Positions 10,054-20,037 are shown, counted from the stretch's first letter. The stretch: 64,000 nt of DNA from Cycloclasticus sp. (GCA_002700385.1 PADC01000006.1:558001-622000), one strand, 5' to 3'. The notes: a model not told the origin generated them from the sequence alone. Made by a program: numbers and translations.

Positions 10054-11412
10054 TTACTTCTCCTCCGCTTGTGCCTTAGTCATCATTTCTGCCCATTGCC
10101 TGTGTTGCGCAATCATTAAACCTTCATCTTCTAGATTAATGCCACACTCATCAGGGTTTACGCCTACTTTTTTCGCAAAATCACTAGCACCTTCAACAAC
10201 ATTCTTAGCACCACGTGACATATCACTCCACTTAGCCTTTTCACCCATAAAACCTAACTGGCTGTTGTTAAAAGCCGTTAAATCATCCGGTGTCGCCATA
10301 CCGGTCGCGTTAAAGAAATCTTCATATTGACGAATACGACGCTCACGTGCCTCATCACTCTCTCCAACAGGCGCAATACAATAGGTCGTTACTTCTGTTT
10401 TATTCACGGCAACTGGACGGAAGTGACGAATTTGTGTGCTCATTTGATCCATGATAAAGACATTAGGATAGAGACATGTATTTCGTAAATAACTGCCCAT
10501 AAAGCTCGCTCTATTCGCACCGAACTTCTCAATCAATTCTGGCATTTTACCCCCCATATGGAGCGGTCGATCTTGTGGATTAGGCAACTCCCCGAAAAGA
10601 GTGACATGACCATTACCATAAGAGAAATAGCCCGCCGGCATTTCTGTTGTGCCACCTGCCAAATCACCCACGGCAACAGGTTTTACCTTATCAGCATCGC
10701 CTTTTAACTTGGCACGGTTAGCAATGGTCATCACATAGTTTCCGTGAATAGCTTCCAGGTGATAACCATCTACGCCATTTTCAGCTTGTAACTTCCAGTT
10801 ACCATCATAGGTATAGGTTGTCGTACCGGGCAAAATCTCCAGCCCCTCTTCCGATTGATCAACCAACAAATCAATCATTTGTTTTGCATCACGTAAGTAT
10901 TCTGCCAGCGTGCAGGCATTATCATCCAGCACGCCAAACACAAAGCCACGGTAGCTTTCGATGTTACCAATTTTTTTAAGACCCAAATCATCCTTACTGA
11001 AATCATCACTGTAACCGACATTTCCTTTGCTTTCACCACAATCCATTAGCGTGCCATCCGTACTAAAAGACCACATGTGGAAAGGGCATGTAAACGACCT
11101 TTTGTTACCACGAGCCGTATTAACAAGCTGTGCACCACGGTGAGTACACGCATTGATGAACCCATGGATTTCACCTTGTTTATCCCGAGTAATAATCACA
11201 GGTTGACGACCCATATAGGTCGTAAAGAAGTCACCTTTTTCTTTAATTTGACTCTCATGGCATAAGTACATCCAGTTCTTTTCAAAAATGTACTTCATTT
11301 CTAATTCAAAAAGCTCCGGATCTGTAAACACTTTTCTATCTGAGCGATAAATACCATGTTCTTTATCGTCCATCAGGTAGCTTGCAAAATCGATCTCACT
11401 CTGTTTGCCCAT
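10054..11412 (-). CDS. Aromatic ring-hydroxylating dioxygenase alpha subunit (BenA/XylX-like)
   Basis: Rieske CTHRGAQLVNTARGNKRSFTCPFHMWSF; mononuclear Fe motif NGVDGYHLEAIHG. Confidence 0.92.
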   Translation of the reverse strand: MGKQSEIDFASYLMDDKEHGIYRSDRKVFTDPELFELEMKYIFEKNWMYLCHESQIKEKGDFFTTYMGRQPVIITRDKQGEIHGFINACTHRGAQLVNTARGNKRSFTCPFHMWSFSTDGTLMDCGESKGNVGYSDDFSKDDLGLKKIGNIESYRGFVFGVLDDNACTLAEYLRDAKQMIDLLVDQSEEGLEILPGTTTYTYDGNWKLQAENGVDGYHLEAIHGNYVMTIANRAKLKGDADKVKPVAVGDLAGGTTEMPAGYFSYGNGHVTLFGELPNPQDRPLHMGGKMPELIEKFGANRASFMGSYLRNTCLYPNVFIMDQMSTQIRHFRPVAVNKTEVTTYCIAPVGESDEARERRIRQYEDFFNATGMATPDDLTAFNNSQLGFMGEKAKWSDMSRGAKNVVEGASDFAKKVGVNPDECGINLEDEGLMIAQHRQWAEMMTKAQAEEK

Positions 11413-11820
11413 TTTTTATTCTCCTTATCTCACCATTTTAATTTGGTTACATCATTAATTTTTCAGCATGCTTTGCTGCATGAGTGGGCAAACTATATCA
11501 ATAAAACCCTATCCAACCATGACTTACATCATTTACTTAGCAAATTCTAAAACATCAGAGTTTACTTATTTTTCATTTCAACGCCATTACCCTCGTACTG
11601 CAAGGCTATCTTCACCCATACCCATAAGCGCTACGACAACCCTTTCGAAACTCAGCACAGTATTTTCTATGTAAGCTCTTCTTAATACTCTACGGTAACA
11701 GTCAATATATCAAATTACAAATAACCAACTGGTACAGTATGTGCTTAATCCTAGCATCATATTATCCATAAAATAACTTTTGCCTCAAAAAAAACATCAT
11801 CAGGCTTAACCCATTCATTA

Positions 11821-11853
11821 TTTAGTCAACCTGTTTATAAAGAGTTAACTAAA
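11821..11853. promoter_or_regulatory. Inverted repeat, putative operator between divergent dioxygenase and ADH genes
   Basis: TTTAGTCAAC-N13-GTTAACTAAA (one mismatch), about 70 bp upstream of the ADH ATG. Confidence 0.4.
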
Positions 11854-11920
11854 TGATGATTTAACGCTCTAAAAAATTCATGTTACTGCCTTAATACTAA
11901 ACCAATAAAAGGAAAATCCT

Positions 11921-12983
11921 ATGAGAACAGCAATCTATTACGGCCCCCCAAGATATTCGTTGTGGCGAGAAACCCGAACCCGAAATTAATGAATCTCATC
12001 AAGTTTTAGTGGAGGTTGATGCAACGTCAATTTGTGGTTCTGACTTACATGTATACCGTGGCGCTCTAGATGCCATGTTAGAACCGGGCCATTCACAAAT
12101 AGGTCATGAATTAATAGCCCACGTTCGCGAAGTCGGCCGGGGCGTTGGTAAGTTTAAAGTCGGCGACCGAATTTCTATGGCTTATTCATGCTCTTGCGGT
12201 GAATGTTATATGTGCGAAGTCGGTCAAACTGCACATTGTGAAACCACCCAAAAAGCGGTGTATGGTTTCGGCGTACCCTTTGGTGACTTGAACGGCACAC
12301 ATACCGAAGCCCTTATTTTGCCCCACGCCGAAGGGCATGTCATAAAAGTACCTGACGCCATTGACGACGCCTCTGCGCTAACCCTGTCTTGCAACCTACC
12401 ATCGGCCATTATTGCTAATAAACTAGCTGATATTCAACCCGGCGAGAACGTCGCCATTATTGGTTGCGGCCCTACAGGTTTATTAACCATGGATATTGCC
12501 TTAGGCAAATCAGCCGGACAGGTCGTTTGTATTGATCAACTCGAGTATCGCCTTGCAGTAGCCGCCAAAAAAGGTGCTACAACCATCAACTCAAGCAAAG
12601 AAAGTTGGAAAGAACAAGCTCTCTCGTTAACCGATGGTCGAGGGTTTGATAAGGTGATTGAGGTCGTTGGCTACCCTGAAACGCTTCAAATGTGTTTGGA
12701 TATCATTCGCCCTGGTGGCACCATTGCGGCCATTGGTGTTTTTTGCGACCAAGAATTTAATTTAGTGTTAGCCGATGTGTTCTTGCGCGATATTAGCCTA
12801 CATATGAATGGCTTTGCTAATGTGCAACCTTACATGTGGGAAGGCATTCGTTTAATGGAACGCGGTGTTATTAACCCATCTGAATATTTTTCTCACACCT
12901 ATACACTCGACCATATCGATCAGGCGTTCAGCACGTTTTACGAAAAATCAGACCATGCACTTAAAATGTTTATTAAACCTTAA
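11921..12983 (+). pseudogene. Zinc-dependent MDR alcohol dehydrogenase, 5' end frameshifted (or GTG-initiated from 12009)
   Basis: ATG 11921 gives MRTAIYYGP then a stop. Removing one C from CCCCCC (11944-11949) restores MRTAIYYGPQDIRCGEKPEPEINESHQVLVEVDATSICGSDLHVY, continuous with the 12009-12983 ORF (GHE, CGECYMCEVGQTAHC zinc motifs). Confidence 0.75.
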
Positions 12984-13004
12984 CTAAGCACACTTAAACA
13001 CACA

Positions 13005-13034
13005 TAAAAAAGCCCCTTCAAAAGGGGCTTTTTT
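13005..13034. terminator. Bidirectional terminator
   Basis: TAAAAAAGCCCCTTCAAAAGGGGCTTTTTT between convergent genes. Confidence 0.88.
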
Positions 13035-13051
13035 ATAATTAACGTCTAACT

Positions 13052-13963
13052 TTACACTTGAGGCTCATACTTTGAATGATCAAAGTTTTTATGAGATTCA
13101 ATATTTTCAGGCACTAAACCAAACGCTGTTTGCTTACTTAAGTTTTGTGCATTTAACTCATCATATTTTATGTACCATGCTTTATGCATTTTATAAAACG
13201 GTATTTCTGGCCACAAATGATGAATGAGATGATAGTTTTGGTAAACCAATAAGGGTGTCAACAACCATTCCCAACCCATACGCATGGTTGTCGCCATGTA
13301 TTTATCTTCTGTTTGACTAACCGTTGCAGGGTAATGAGGCAATATAACAAATACAATCGCGATCAATAGCAAGGTAATACGAGAAGGGATAAACCACAAC
13401 ATAAACAACTCGTAACCAAATCCAAAATACAAAGCAGCAACAAATAGTAGCGCCAATGATGAATAATAACTAATCAACTGTACCATATGGCGTTGGATTA
13501 CTTTACCCCCATGTTTTAAGAAATAGTAAATGTACCACCCATCAAAAAATGACCATCTAAACGGCACCTGCCACCAGGGAGATTCGTGCTCGAAAAGGTC
13601 GGGATCTTTTGGCCCATTAGTATAGATATGATGTTGATTGTGCACCCATCTTAAGGCCACCATAGGGGCATATGGAAATAGAAAAAACAAACCTATCGCA
13701 CCGATTGTTTCATTTACAGGCTTAATACTCGAAAGGGAGTGATGTGACGCATCATGAATCACACTGAATAAGCCGTAGGTTAAAAGCCCATTAATGATAG
13801 CGCCTTGCCACATTGGAAGCACATCCGAGAGTGCATAGTACCAAACTGTACCTAAACCACCCATCACACCAATAAACAATAAAACTGTAGGCACAGCTAA
13901 TGTAGGAGCTCTTCTAAGTGATTCAAAGTATTCATCACTAGCTGTTGTGTCTTGTGAACTCAT
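13052..13963 (-). CDS. Membrane fatty acid desaturase/hydroxylase family protein
   Basis: Three His boxes HDASHH, HNQHH, HLIHH; multiple hydrophobic segments. Confidence 0.82.
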   Translation of the reverse strand: MSSQDTTASDEYFESLRRAPTLAVPTVLLFIGVMGGLGTVWYYALSDVLPMWQGAIINGLLTYGLFSVIHDASHHSLSSIKPVNETIGAIGLFFLFPYAPMVALRWVHNQHHIYTNGPKDPDLFEHESPWWQVPFRWSFFDGWYIYYFLKHGGKVIQRHMVQLISYYSSLALLFVAALYFGFGYELFMLWFIPSRITLLLIAIVFVILPHYPATVSQTEDKYMATTMRMGWEWLLTPLLVYQNYHLIHHLWPEIPFYKMHKAWYIKYDELNAQNLSKQTAFGLVPENIESHKNFDHSKYEPQV

Positions 13964-14103
13964 AATGTCTCCAATGTAATTGTTTTATATTTATACTAGT
14001 CATTCATTAGATCAAGTCTCAAATAAAAAAATAAGTGTCATTATTTGACACCGCCATGTCATTTTGTGACAATGCTACAACCTAATCAATACGAGAAGCA
14101 CTT

Positions 14104-15114
14104 GTGGCCCAGTCGATTATACTCCCTGTTAGCTATATACAAATAGCTATTCGGGAATTAGCTAATAAAGGCATTACTCCCGAACAAATTTTAGAGGGCA
14201 CTGGCCTGAGCACTCACGCATTACAAGAAGACGACCATGTTACTCTCGATCAATTTATAACCTGTATCCTAAATACAAAAAAACTAAGCCATAACCCGGC
14301 TATTGGCCTCTTACTTGGCTCATTTTTACACCCGTCAACCCACGGACCAGTTGGCTGGGCTGCTATCAACAGCCCTACTTTATCAGACGCCATCAGTATT
14401 TTTCAGCGTTACAGTCAAATTCGTACACCCTTTATTTTGTATACCCCCCTTACCCAAGGCGAACACTATATTATTCGTCTCACGCTGACCGATAACCTTA
14501 GAGCAGCACACATAATTTTTATTGAAGCCATGCTTATGTTGTTACAACATGTTATCGAATTTATCCTGGGGCGACCGATGAGAGAGGCCAGTTTATACAT
14601 GAACAGCTTCGCGCCAAGTTATGTTGACAGCTACCAACAGTATTTTCACTGCCCTATTTATTTCAATTCAGGCTACCTTGAAATTCGACTCCCCGTAGCA
14701 TTAAAAAACACGCCAAACCCTAATGCAGACAAACACATGTACCAAATCGCATTAGAGCAATGCCAGGAAGCGTACCACCAGCTCCAGCGTGACATAAACC
14801 TGGGCACTGAAATTTATGATTACCTATCAGCCAACCTAAGTTACTCTCCAACACTTGAACAAACTGCCAAGCAATTTAGCCTGACACCCCGAACACTTAT
14901 CCGGCGACTGAAAGATCAACAAACATCATTTCAAAAAATAAAAGATGATGTCTACGCATTTCAGGCCAGCAGTTATTTACGCAGAAGTGCCATTACAATA
15001 GACACCTTATCGGTTATTTTTGGCTACAGTGACCCAGCAAACTTTAGACGTAGTTTCAAGCGATGGTTCGGCGTGACCCCTCAACAATATCGAGATCAAC
15101 AAGTAAAACACTAA
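14104..15114 (+). CDS. AraC family transcriptional regulator (GTG start)
   Basis: C-terminal HTH LEQTAKQFSLTPRTLIRRLKDQQTSFQKIKDD...ISVIFGYSDPANFRRSFKRWFGVTPQQYR-like. Confidence 0.9.
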   Translation: MAQSIILPVSYIQIAIRELANKGITPEQILEGTGLSTHALQEDDHVTLDQFITCILNTKKLSHNPAIGLLLGSFLHPSTHGPVGWAAINSPTLSDAISIFQRYSQIRTPFILYTPLTQGEHYIIRLTLTDNLRAAHIIFIEAMLMLLQHVIEFILGRPMREASLYMNSFAPSYVDSYQQYFHCPIYFNSGYLEIRLPVALKNTPNPNADKHMYQIALEQCQEAYHQLQRDINLGTEIYDYLSANLSYSPTLEQTAKQFSLTPRTLIRRLKDQQTSFQKIKDDVYAFQASSYLRRSAITIDTLSVIFGYSDPANFRRSFKRWFGVTPQQYRDQQVKH

Positions 15115-15138
15115 AATAAAACGCCAGCCGCCAAGTCA

Positions 15139-16824
15139 TTATTTGTCTTCTTCAATTTTGCCAAGCCTGTACGCTAATTGAGGACGAGTCACCCCTAACT
15201 TTCTAGCCGCAGCAGACAAATTACCGTTTGACCTTTTAACGGCCTCTTTAAGAATCGTTTCTTCAATTTCAAACAAATTATTTTGAGTTTCAAAAAACAT
15301 ATCAACAAATTGCTTATGAATACCTTTTTTTAATGGTTTCAACTGACCACGCTCACTGACTGTTGCCTCAGATTTCTCATCAATATTCATCATCGCAAAC
15401 AAATGTTCTAACTCAATATAACCCCCATTTTCGCAAAGCAAAACACCCCGCTCTATGACATTTTCAAGCTCACGAATATTTCCTGGCCATTCGTACCGCT
15501 CTAGTTGGACCATGGCATGATCAGTGACCCCCTTTACCTCTTTATGATATTTAACTTTATATTGATCAATGAAACTCTCAATCAATAAAGGGATATCTCC
15601 CTGCCTTTCTTTTAAACAGGGAATGGTAATAGGGTACACATTTAAGCGATAAAATAAATCCCGCCTAAAATCACCTGATTCAACTTTATTAAATAAATTA
15701 TCATGTGTAGCGGCAACAACCCGAACATCAACTGAAATAACATGAGTTCGCCCAACCCGTTCTAACTCACCCTCCTGCAACACTCGAAGCAATTTAGCCT
15801 GTGCCGAATAAGATAAATCACCTATTTCATCTAAAAACAAGGTGCCGCCATTGGCACGTTCAAAACGTCCTTTACGCGATTCGTGCGCGCCTGTATAAGC
15901 CCCTTTTTCAACCCCAAACAACTCTGCCTCTAACAAATCATCCGGTATCGCAGCACAATTAACGGCAATAAACGCTTGATCGTGTCGGTTACTTTTACGA
16001 TGCAGTGACCGAGCAAACAATTCCTTTCCCACACCCGTTTCGCCCAACAATAAAACGGTAACCGGGCCTTGAACAGCCTTATTTAATAACGCATAAGCAT
16101 CACGAAATGCTTTAGAACGACCGATGATATCTTGTTGTTCAAGATCAATACCCTCTATCGTCGACCGCAAGCTGTCAACCTCATCACGCAAATTGAGGAT
16201 CTGATCGACAATGCTTTCTGATTTATAATATTTCGCTAACGCTTCAGGGTTTTCCCATTCAGCAATCGGCTTCCCAACCACCAGACAATGTTCAGCCCCT
16301 GAACCACTGCATGTTTGCTCGACAAATAATATAGATTGCCCTGTAAATTCTGAGGTATAGCCACTGGCATACCCTATTTCCATCCAACAAACTGGTTCAT
16401 CAGAGAAACCATACGCCTTTTTATGCGCCTCACTTTCATAGGAATGCTCCCAGACAAGCTCCATATAAAATTGCTTATTTTCTATATTAATATCAATTTT
16501 ATTTACTTTAACTCGCACCAAACCTTCCAACTGGTGAAGTTCAGGGCCCACAAAAAATTGCTCCATTTCAGATGCATTGGGTCGTAATTTTTTTGCCAAT
16601 CGCGCATCAGCCTGGCCCGCTTGAAAACCCGTCCGCATCAAAATGCCTTTAGCCAGTTCGATACCCAGCGTTTCAATGAGCTCCTTACGCATTGAGCCGA
16701 TAGCTTCCGTATGTAATAACAACATACGTTGCTCACCTAGCCAAATGTGCCCCGTCTCAAAGGAAAAACGAATGCGGTCTTTTAAATCATCGCTGGGTAA
16801 CAAATCACTATTATTAAGTTGCAT
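15139..16824 (-). CDS. Sigma54-dependent activator, XylR/DmpR type (N-terminal XylR_N/V4R sensor domain)
   Basis: GETGVGKELFARSLH, GAFTGA-equivalent GAYTGA, FLDEIGDLS; C-terminal Fis-like HTH; N-terminal V4R-like domain. Confidence 0.93.
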   Translation of the reverse strand: MQLNNSDLLPSDDLKDRIRFSFETGHIWLGEQRMLLLHTEAIGSMRKELIETLGIELAKGILMRTGFQAGQADARLAKKLRPNASEMEQFFVGPELHQLEGLVRVKVNKIDINIENKQFYMELVWEHSYESEAHKKAYGFSDEPVCWMEIGYASGYTSEFTGQSILFVEQTCSGSGAEHCLVVGKPIAEWENPEALAKYYKSESIVDQILNLRDEVDSLRSTIEGIDLEQQDIIGRSKAFRDAYALLNKAVQGPVTVLLLGETGVGKELFARSLHRKSNRHDQAFIAVNCAAIPDDLLEAELFGVEKGAYTGAHESRKGRFERANGGTLFLDEIGDLSYSAQAKLLRVLQEGELERVGRTHVISVDVRVVAATHDNLFNKVESGDFRRDLFYRLNVYPITIPCLKERQGDIPLLIESFIDQYKVKYHKEVKGVTDHAMVQLERYEWPGNIRELENVIERGVLLCENGGYIELEHLFAMMNIDEKSEATVSERGQLKPLKKGIHKQFVDMFFETQNNLFEIEETILKEAVKRSNGNLSAAARKLGVTRPQLAYRLGKIEEDK

Positions 16825-16912
16825 CGAAATGAGGGTTAATTATGGTAAGAGCGCAGTCATCATAAACGATCTATTTTATCATTTAATAAAAATTGATGAT
16901 TTAAACAAACAC

Positions 16913-17146
16913 TTATTTAAACCATTCATCTAGCTCATCTCCTTTAAGCTCTTTTATGGCGTACTCATTAAAATCTTTATACGTCTTCCAGTCCTGTATT
17001 TTTTGGGCCGCAGAACGACTTAGCTCTTCATCAGATAATTGCTTTTGGTACTTATCAAGCATCGACTCACTGTATTCATTACATTGTTTTAAAAAAGTAA
17101 CGACGATGTCTTTTTTATCCGCTAACGAAAGGGTGCCTTTGGTCAT
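16913..17146 (-). CDS. Hypothetical small protein
   Basis: 77 aa ORF, 5' RBS-like context, no recognised domain. Confidence 0.55.
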   Translation of the reverse strand: MTKGTLSLADKKDIVVTFLKQCNEYSESMLDKYQKQLSDEELSRSAAQKIQDWKTYKDFNEYAIKELKGDELDEWFK

Positions 17147-17162
17147 ATTATCCTCACTTAAT

Positions 17163-17187
17163 ATTGACGATTAATTTAATTGACGAT
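17163..17187. promoter_or_regulatory. Direct repeat ATTGACGAT-N7-ATTGACGAT upstream of the ubiX-like gene
   Basis: Copies at 17163-17171 and 17179-17187, 16-bp period, in the divergent intergenic region. Confidence 0.3.
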
Positions 17188-17220
17188 AGTGTCATTGGAT
17201 CTAAAAATAATAAAGATCAC

Positions 17221-17802
17221 ATGAAAAAAAGAATTATTATCGCCATCACCGGTGCCACCGGGTCCATTTACGGTACCCGTTTACTTGAAATTCTGCAAAC
17301 CGTTGATGAAGTTGAAACACACCTGATCCTCTCTAATGCTGGCGCCCTGACAGCGCAGTATGAACTCAACATGGACAAACAAGCCATAACCAATCTGGCC
17401 GACTTTACACATAACCCAAAAGATATTGGTGCCACCCTGTCAAGCGGATCATTTATCACCCACGGCATGGTCATTGCGCCTTGTTCTATGAAAACATTGG
17501 GCTGTATCGCCAATGGCATTGCTGACAACTTAGTGTCTAGAGCGGCTGATGTTATTTTAAAAGAACGCCGCAAACTGATTGTTATGGCAAGAGAAACCCC
17601 GCTGAACCTCGTTCACTTAAGGAACATGACCACCTTATCTGAAATGGGTGCCATTATCGCCCCACCGGTTCCTGCGTTTTACACATTGCCAGAATCCATT
17701 GATGATTTAATTAACCATACGGTTGGAAGAATACTAGACACATTAGATATATCTAATGTAGATTATGTAAAACGCTGGCAGGGGATCAAAGACAGCGCCT
17801 AA
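17221..17802 (+). CDS. UbiX/Pad1/BsdB-type flavin prenyltransferase
   Basis: MKKRIIIAITGATGSIYGTRLLEIL, PCSMKTLG, RETPLNLVHLRNM; ATG at 17221 preferred over the track start at 17164. Confidence 0.92.
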   Translation: MKKRIIIAITGATGSIYGTRLLEILQTVDEVETHLILSNAGALTAQYELNMDKQAITNLADFTHNPKDIGATLSSGSFITHGMVIAPCSMKTLGCIANGIADNLVSRAADVILKERRKLIVMARETPLNLVHLRNMTTLSEMGAIIAPPVPAFYTLPESIDDLINHTVGRILDTLDISNVDYVKRWQGIKDSA

Positions 17803-17880
17803 AGTTTGATTTAATCAAACAACTGACAGCGTTTATAAAAATAACGTATCCGCACCGGATAGCTAAACAAAGGAGAGAAC

Positions 17881-18459
17881 GTGTTAACCAGACGAACCTT
17901 TATTAAGTCCTCATTGGCAACTAACTTGGCGATAGCTGCACAACCTGGCTTGGCATTAGGCCTTAGCCAATATGCTCAAGAAGACCATTCATTGCTTATT
18001 TTTTCAGATGAAACATCAGCACAAGCTCAGCAGTTCGCTGGCCAGTTAAACACACCACACTCAAACATTGAAAAAGATGTCGGGCTGCATTTCGATACCT
18101 TCAACCGGTTTCATAGAGAACAACCAACCGGCTGGATCACTGGTTTAACACGCGACTCTGATTTCTTTATCCTTGAACAAATGGCTGCGACCAAAGGTTA
18201 CCGAACAGTTTTTTCTGCCATTCATGAAACGAACAATAACACGGTAACTCACCAAGTCAGCAGCAGCGTGGATAAAGCCCATTTAATTGCGGATTCCCTT
18301 GCCCAATCATTGGAAAACTGGCCTTCCTGGTTAGCAAATAACATCACCTCTTTAGCACACCATGAATTAGCCACCGCTCAGGCTAACAGTCAAGCTGGCA
18401 GCTCAACAAATAATGAGTATCTGGTTTCTTGGCTCCTTATCCCTTCAACTTCAGCTTAA
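17881..18459 (+). CDS. Tat-signal protein of unknown function (possible PchX-like)
   Basis: N-terminus MLTRRTFIKSSLATNLAIAAQ fits the Tat motif; lies directly upstream of the 4-cresol dehydrogenase-like flavoprotein. Confidence 0.65.
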   Translation: MLTRRTFIKSSLATNLAIAAQPGLALGLSQYAQEDHSLLIFSDETSAQAQQFAGQLNTPHSNIEKDVGLHFDTFNRFHREQPTGWITGLTRDSDFFILEQMAATKGYRTVFSAIHETNNNTVTHQVSSSVDKAHLIADSLAQSLENWPSWLANNITSLAHHELATAQANSQAGSSTNNEYLVSWLLIPSTSA

Positions 18460-18468
18460 TACATTGAC

Positions 18469-20037
18469 ATGACTAAACCACTCCCTCCAGGCATTAGCCT
18501 TGAACAATTTAATAGCGCAATTTCCGAAATGGAAAAAGTTGTTGGTAAAGCGTTCGTTTTTATAGACGATGTTAACGAACTGCGTAGCTATCGCGACCCA
18601 TACAACACGACGAATGATGCTGACTTTGCGCCTTCTGCCGCCGTCGCACCGCATAATGTCGAGCAAATTCAAAAAATTCTCGCCATTGTTAATCAATATA
18701 AAATCCCGGTGTGGACAATTTCTACCGGCAAAAACTTTGCTTATGGTGGCCCAGCCCCTCGTAAACCGGGGTATATCGTTCTTGATTTAAAACTCATGAA
18801 CAGAATTCTCGAGGTTAATGAAAAACACGGCTATGCCATCGTTGAACCCGGCGTGAGTTACTACGACTTATATAACTACCTTCAAGAAAAAGGCATCAAA
18901 CTTTGGATTGACTGTGCTGCTCCTGCCTGGGGTGGCATTGTCGGCAATACCTCAGACCATGGTGCTGGCTACACGCCTTATGGTGATCACCTGTTAATGC
19001 AATGTGGTATGCAGGTCGTCCTGGCAGATGGCACCGTTGTTGAAACAGGCATGGATACCACATCCAATAGTAAAACAGGCGGTTTGTATAAATACGGTCA
19101 AGGTGCGGGTATTGATGGCTTATTTACTCAGTCAAACTTCGGTGTTATTACGCGCATGGGTATCTGGCTAATGCCGGAACCTCCCGGTTATACACCGTTT
19201 ATGATCACGCTAGAAAATGAGCAGGATTTAGAAACTGTTACCGATCTAACGCTACCGCTTCGGCTCAATCAGGTTATTCATAATGCACCCATGACAGCAG
19301 ATTTACTCTGGGAAGCCGCAATGTCTGTTAGCCGACGCGAGTATTACACCGGCACAGGTCCAATGCCGGAAAGCCATCGTAAAAAAATGGCCAAAGATCT
19401 ACATCTTGGAATCTGGAACTATTATGCGGCAGTGTATGGCCCAGAGCCCATGATGAAAAACAACATGGAATTAATTCAAGATGCCTTTGGCAGTATTCCC
19501 GGTGCCAAATTTTACTTCGATGAGACGCGAAAAGGCGACCCGGGCTGGGACTATCGAGTAAAACTCATGAAAGGTGAACCTAATATGACCGAATTCAGCC
19601 TGTTAAACTGGATTGGCGGCGGTGGTCATATTAACTTCTCTCCCATTTCAGCTGCTGATGGGAAAGATGCCATGAAACAATACAAAATGATCGAGAAACG
19701 CGCCCATGAATATGGTTTCGACTACATTGGCGAATTCTTGATTGGCTGGCGAGATCAACACCATATTTTTATGCTGATGTTTAACCGCATGAGTGAAGAA
19801 GAGAAAAAGCGCGCACACGATCTCTTTGCCATTCTGGTTGATGATGCTGCGGCGATGGGGTATGGCGAATATCGCACGCATTTATCGTTTATGGATCAAA
19901 TTGCCAACACCTATTCTTGGAACAATAACTCACTTTGGGACGCGCATCATGCCATTAAAGATGAGCTTGATCCTAATGGCGTTCTTTCTCCAGGAAAAAT
20001 GGGTATATGGCCAAAAAATTTAAGAGGTAAGGCATGA
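18469..20037 (+). CDS. pchF: 4-cresol dehydrogenase (hydroxylating) flavoprotein subunit-like (VAO/PCMH family)
   Basis: 522 aa; FAD PP-loop region STGKNFAYGG, GVSYYDLYNYLQ, MGYGEYRTHLSFMD. Confidence 0.88.
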   Translation: MTKPLPPGISLEQFNSAISEMEKVVGKAFVFIDDVNELRSYRDPYNTTNDADFAPSAAVAPHNVEQIQKILAIVNQYKIPVWTISTGKNFAYGGPAPRKPGYIVLDLKLMNRILEVNEKHGYAIVEPGVSYYDLYNYLQEKGIKLWIDCAAPAWGGIVGNTSDHGAGYTPYGDHLLMQCGMQVVLADGTVVETGMDTTSNSKTGGLYKYGQGAGIDGLFTQSNFGVITRMGIWLMPEPPGYTPFMITLENEQDLETVTDLTLPLRLNQVIHNAPMTADLLWEAAMSVSRREYYTGTGPMPESHRKKMAKDLHLGIWNYYAAVYGPEPMMKNNMELIQDAFGSIPGAKFYFDETRKGDPGWDYRVKLMKGEPNMTEFSLLNWIGGGGHINFSPISAADGKDAMKQYKMIEKRAHEYGFDYIGEFLIGWRDQHHIFMLMFNRMSEEEKKRAHDLFAILVDDAAAMGYGEYRTHLSFMDQIANTYSWNNNSLWDAHHAIKDELDPNGVLSPGKMGIWPKNLRGKA

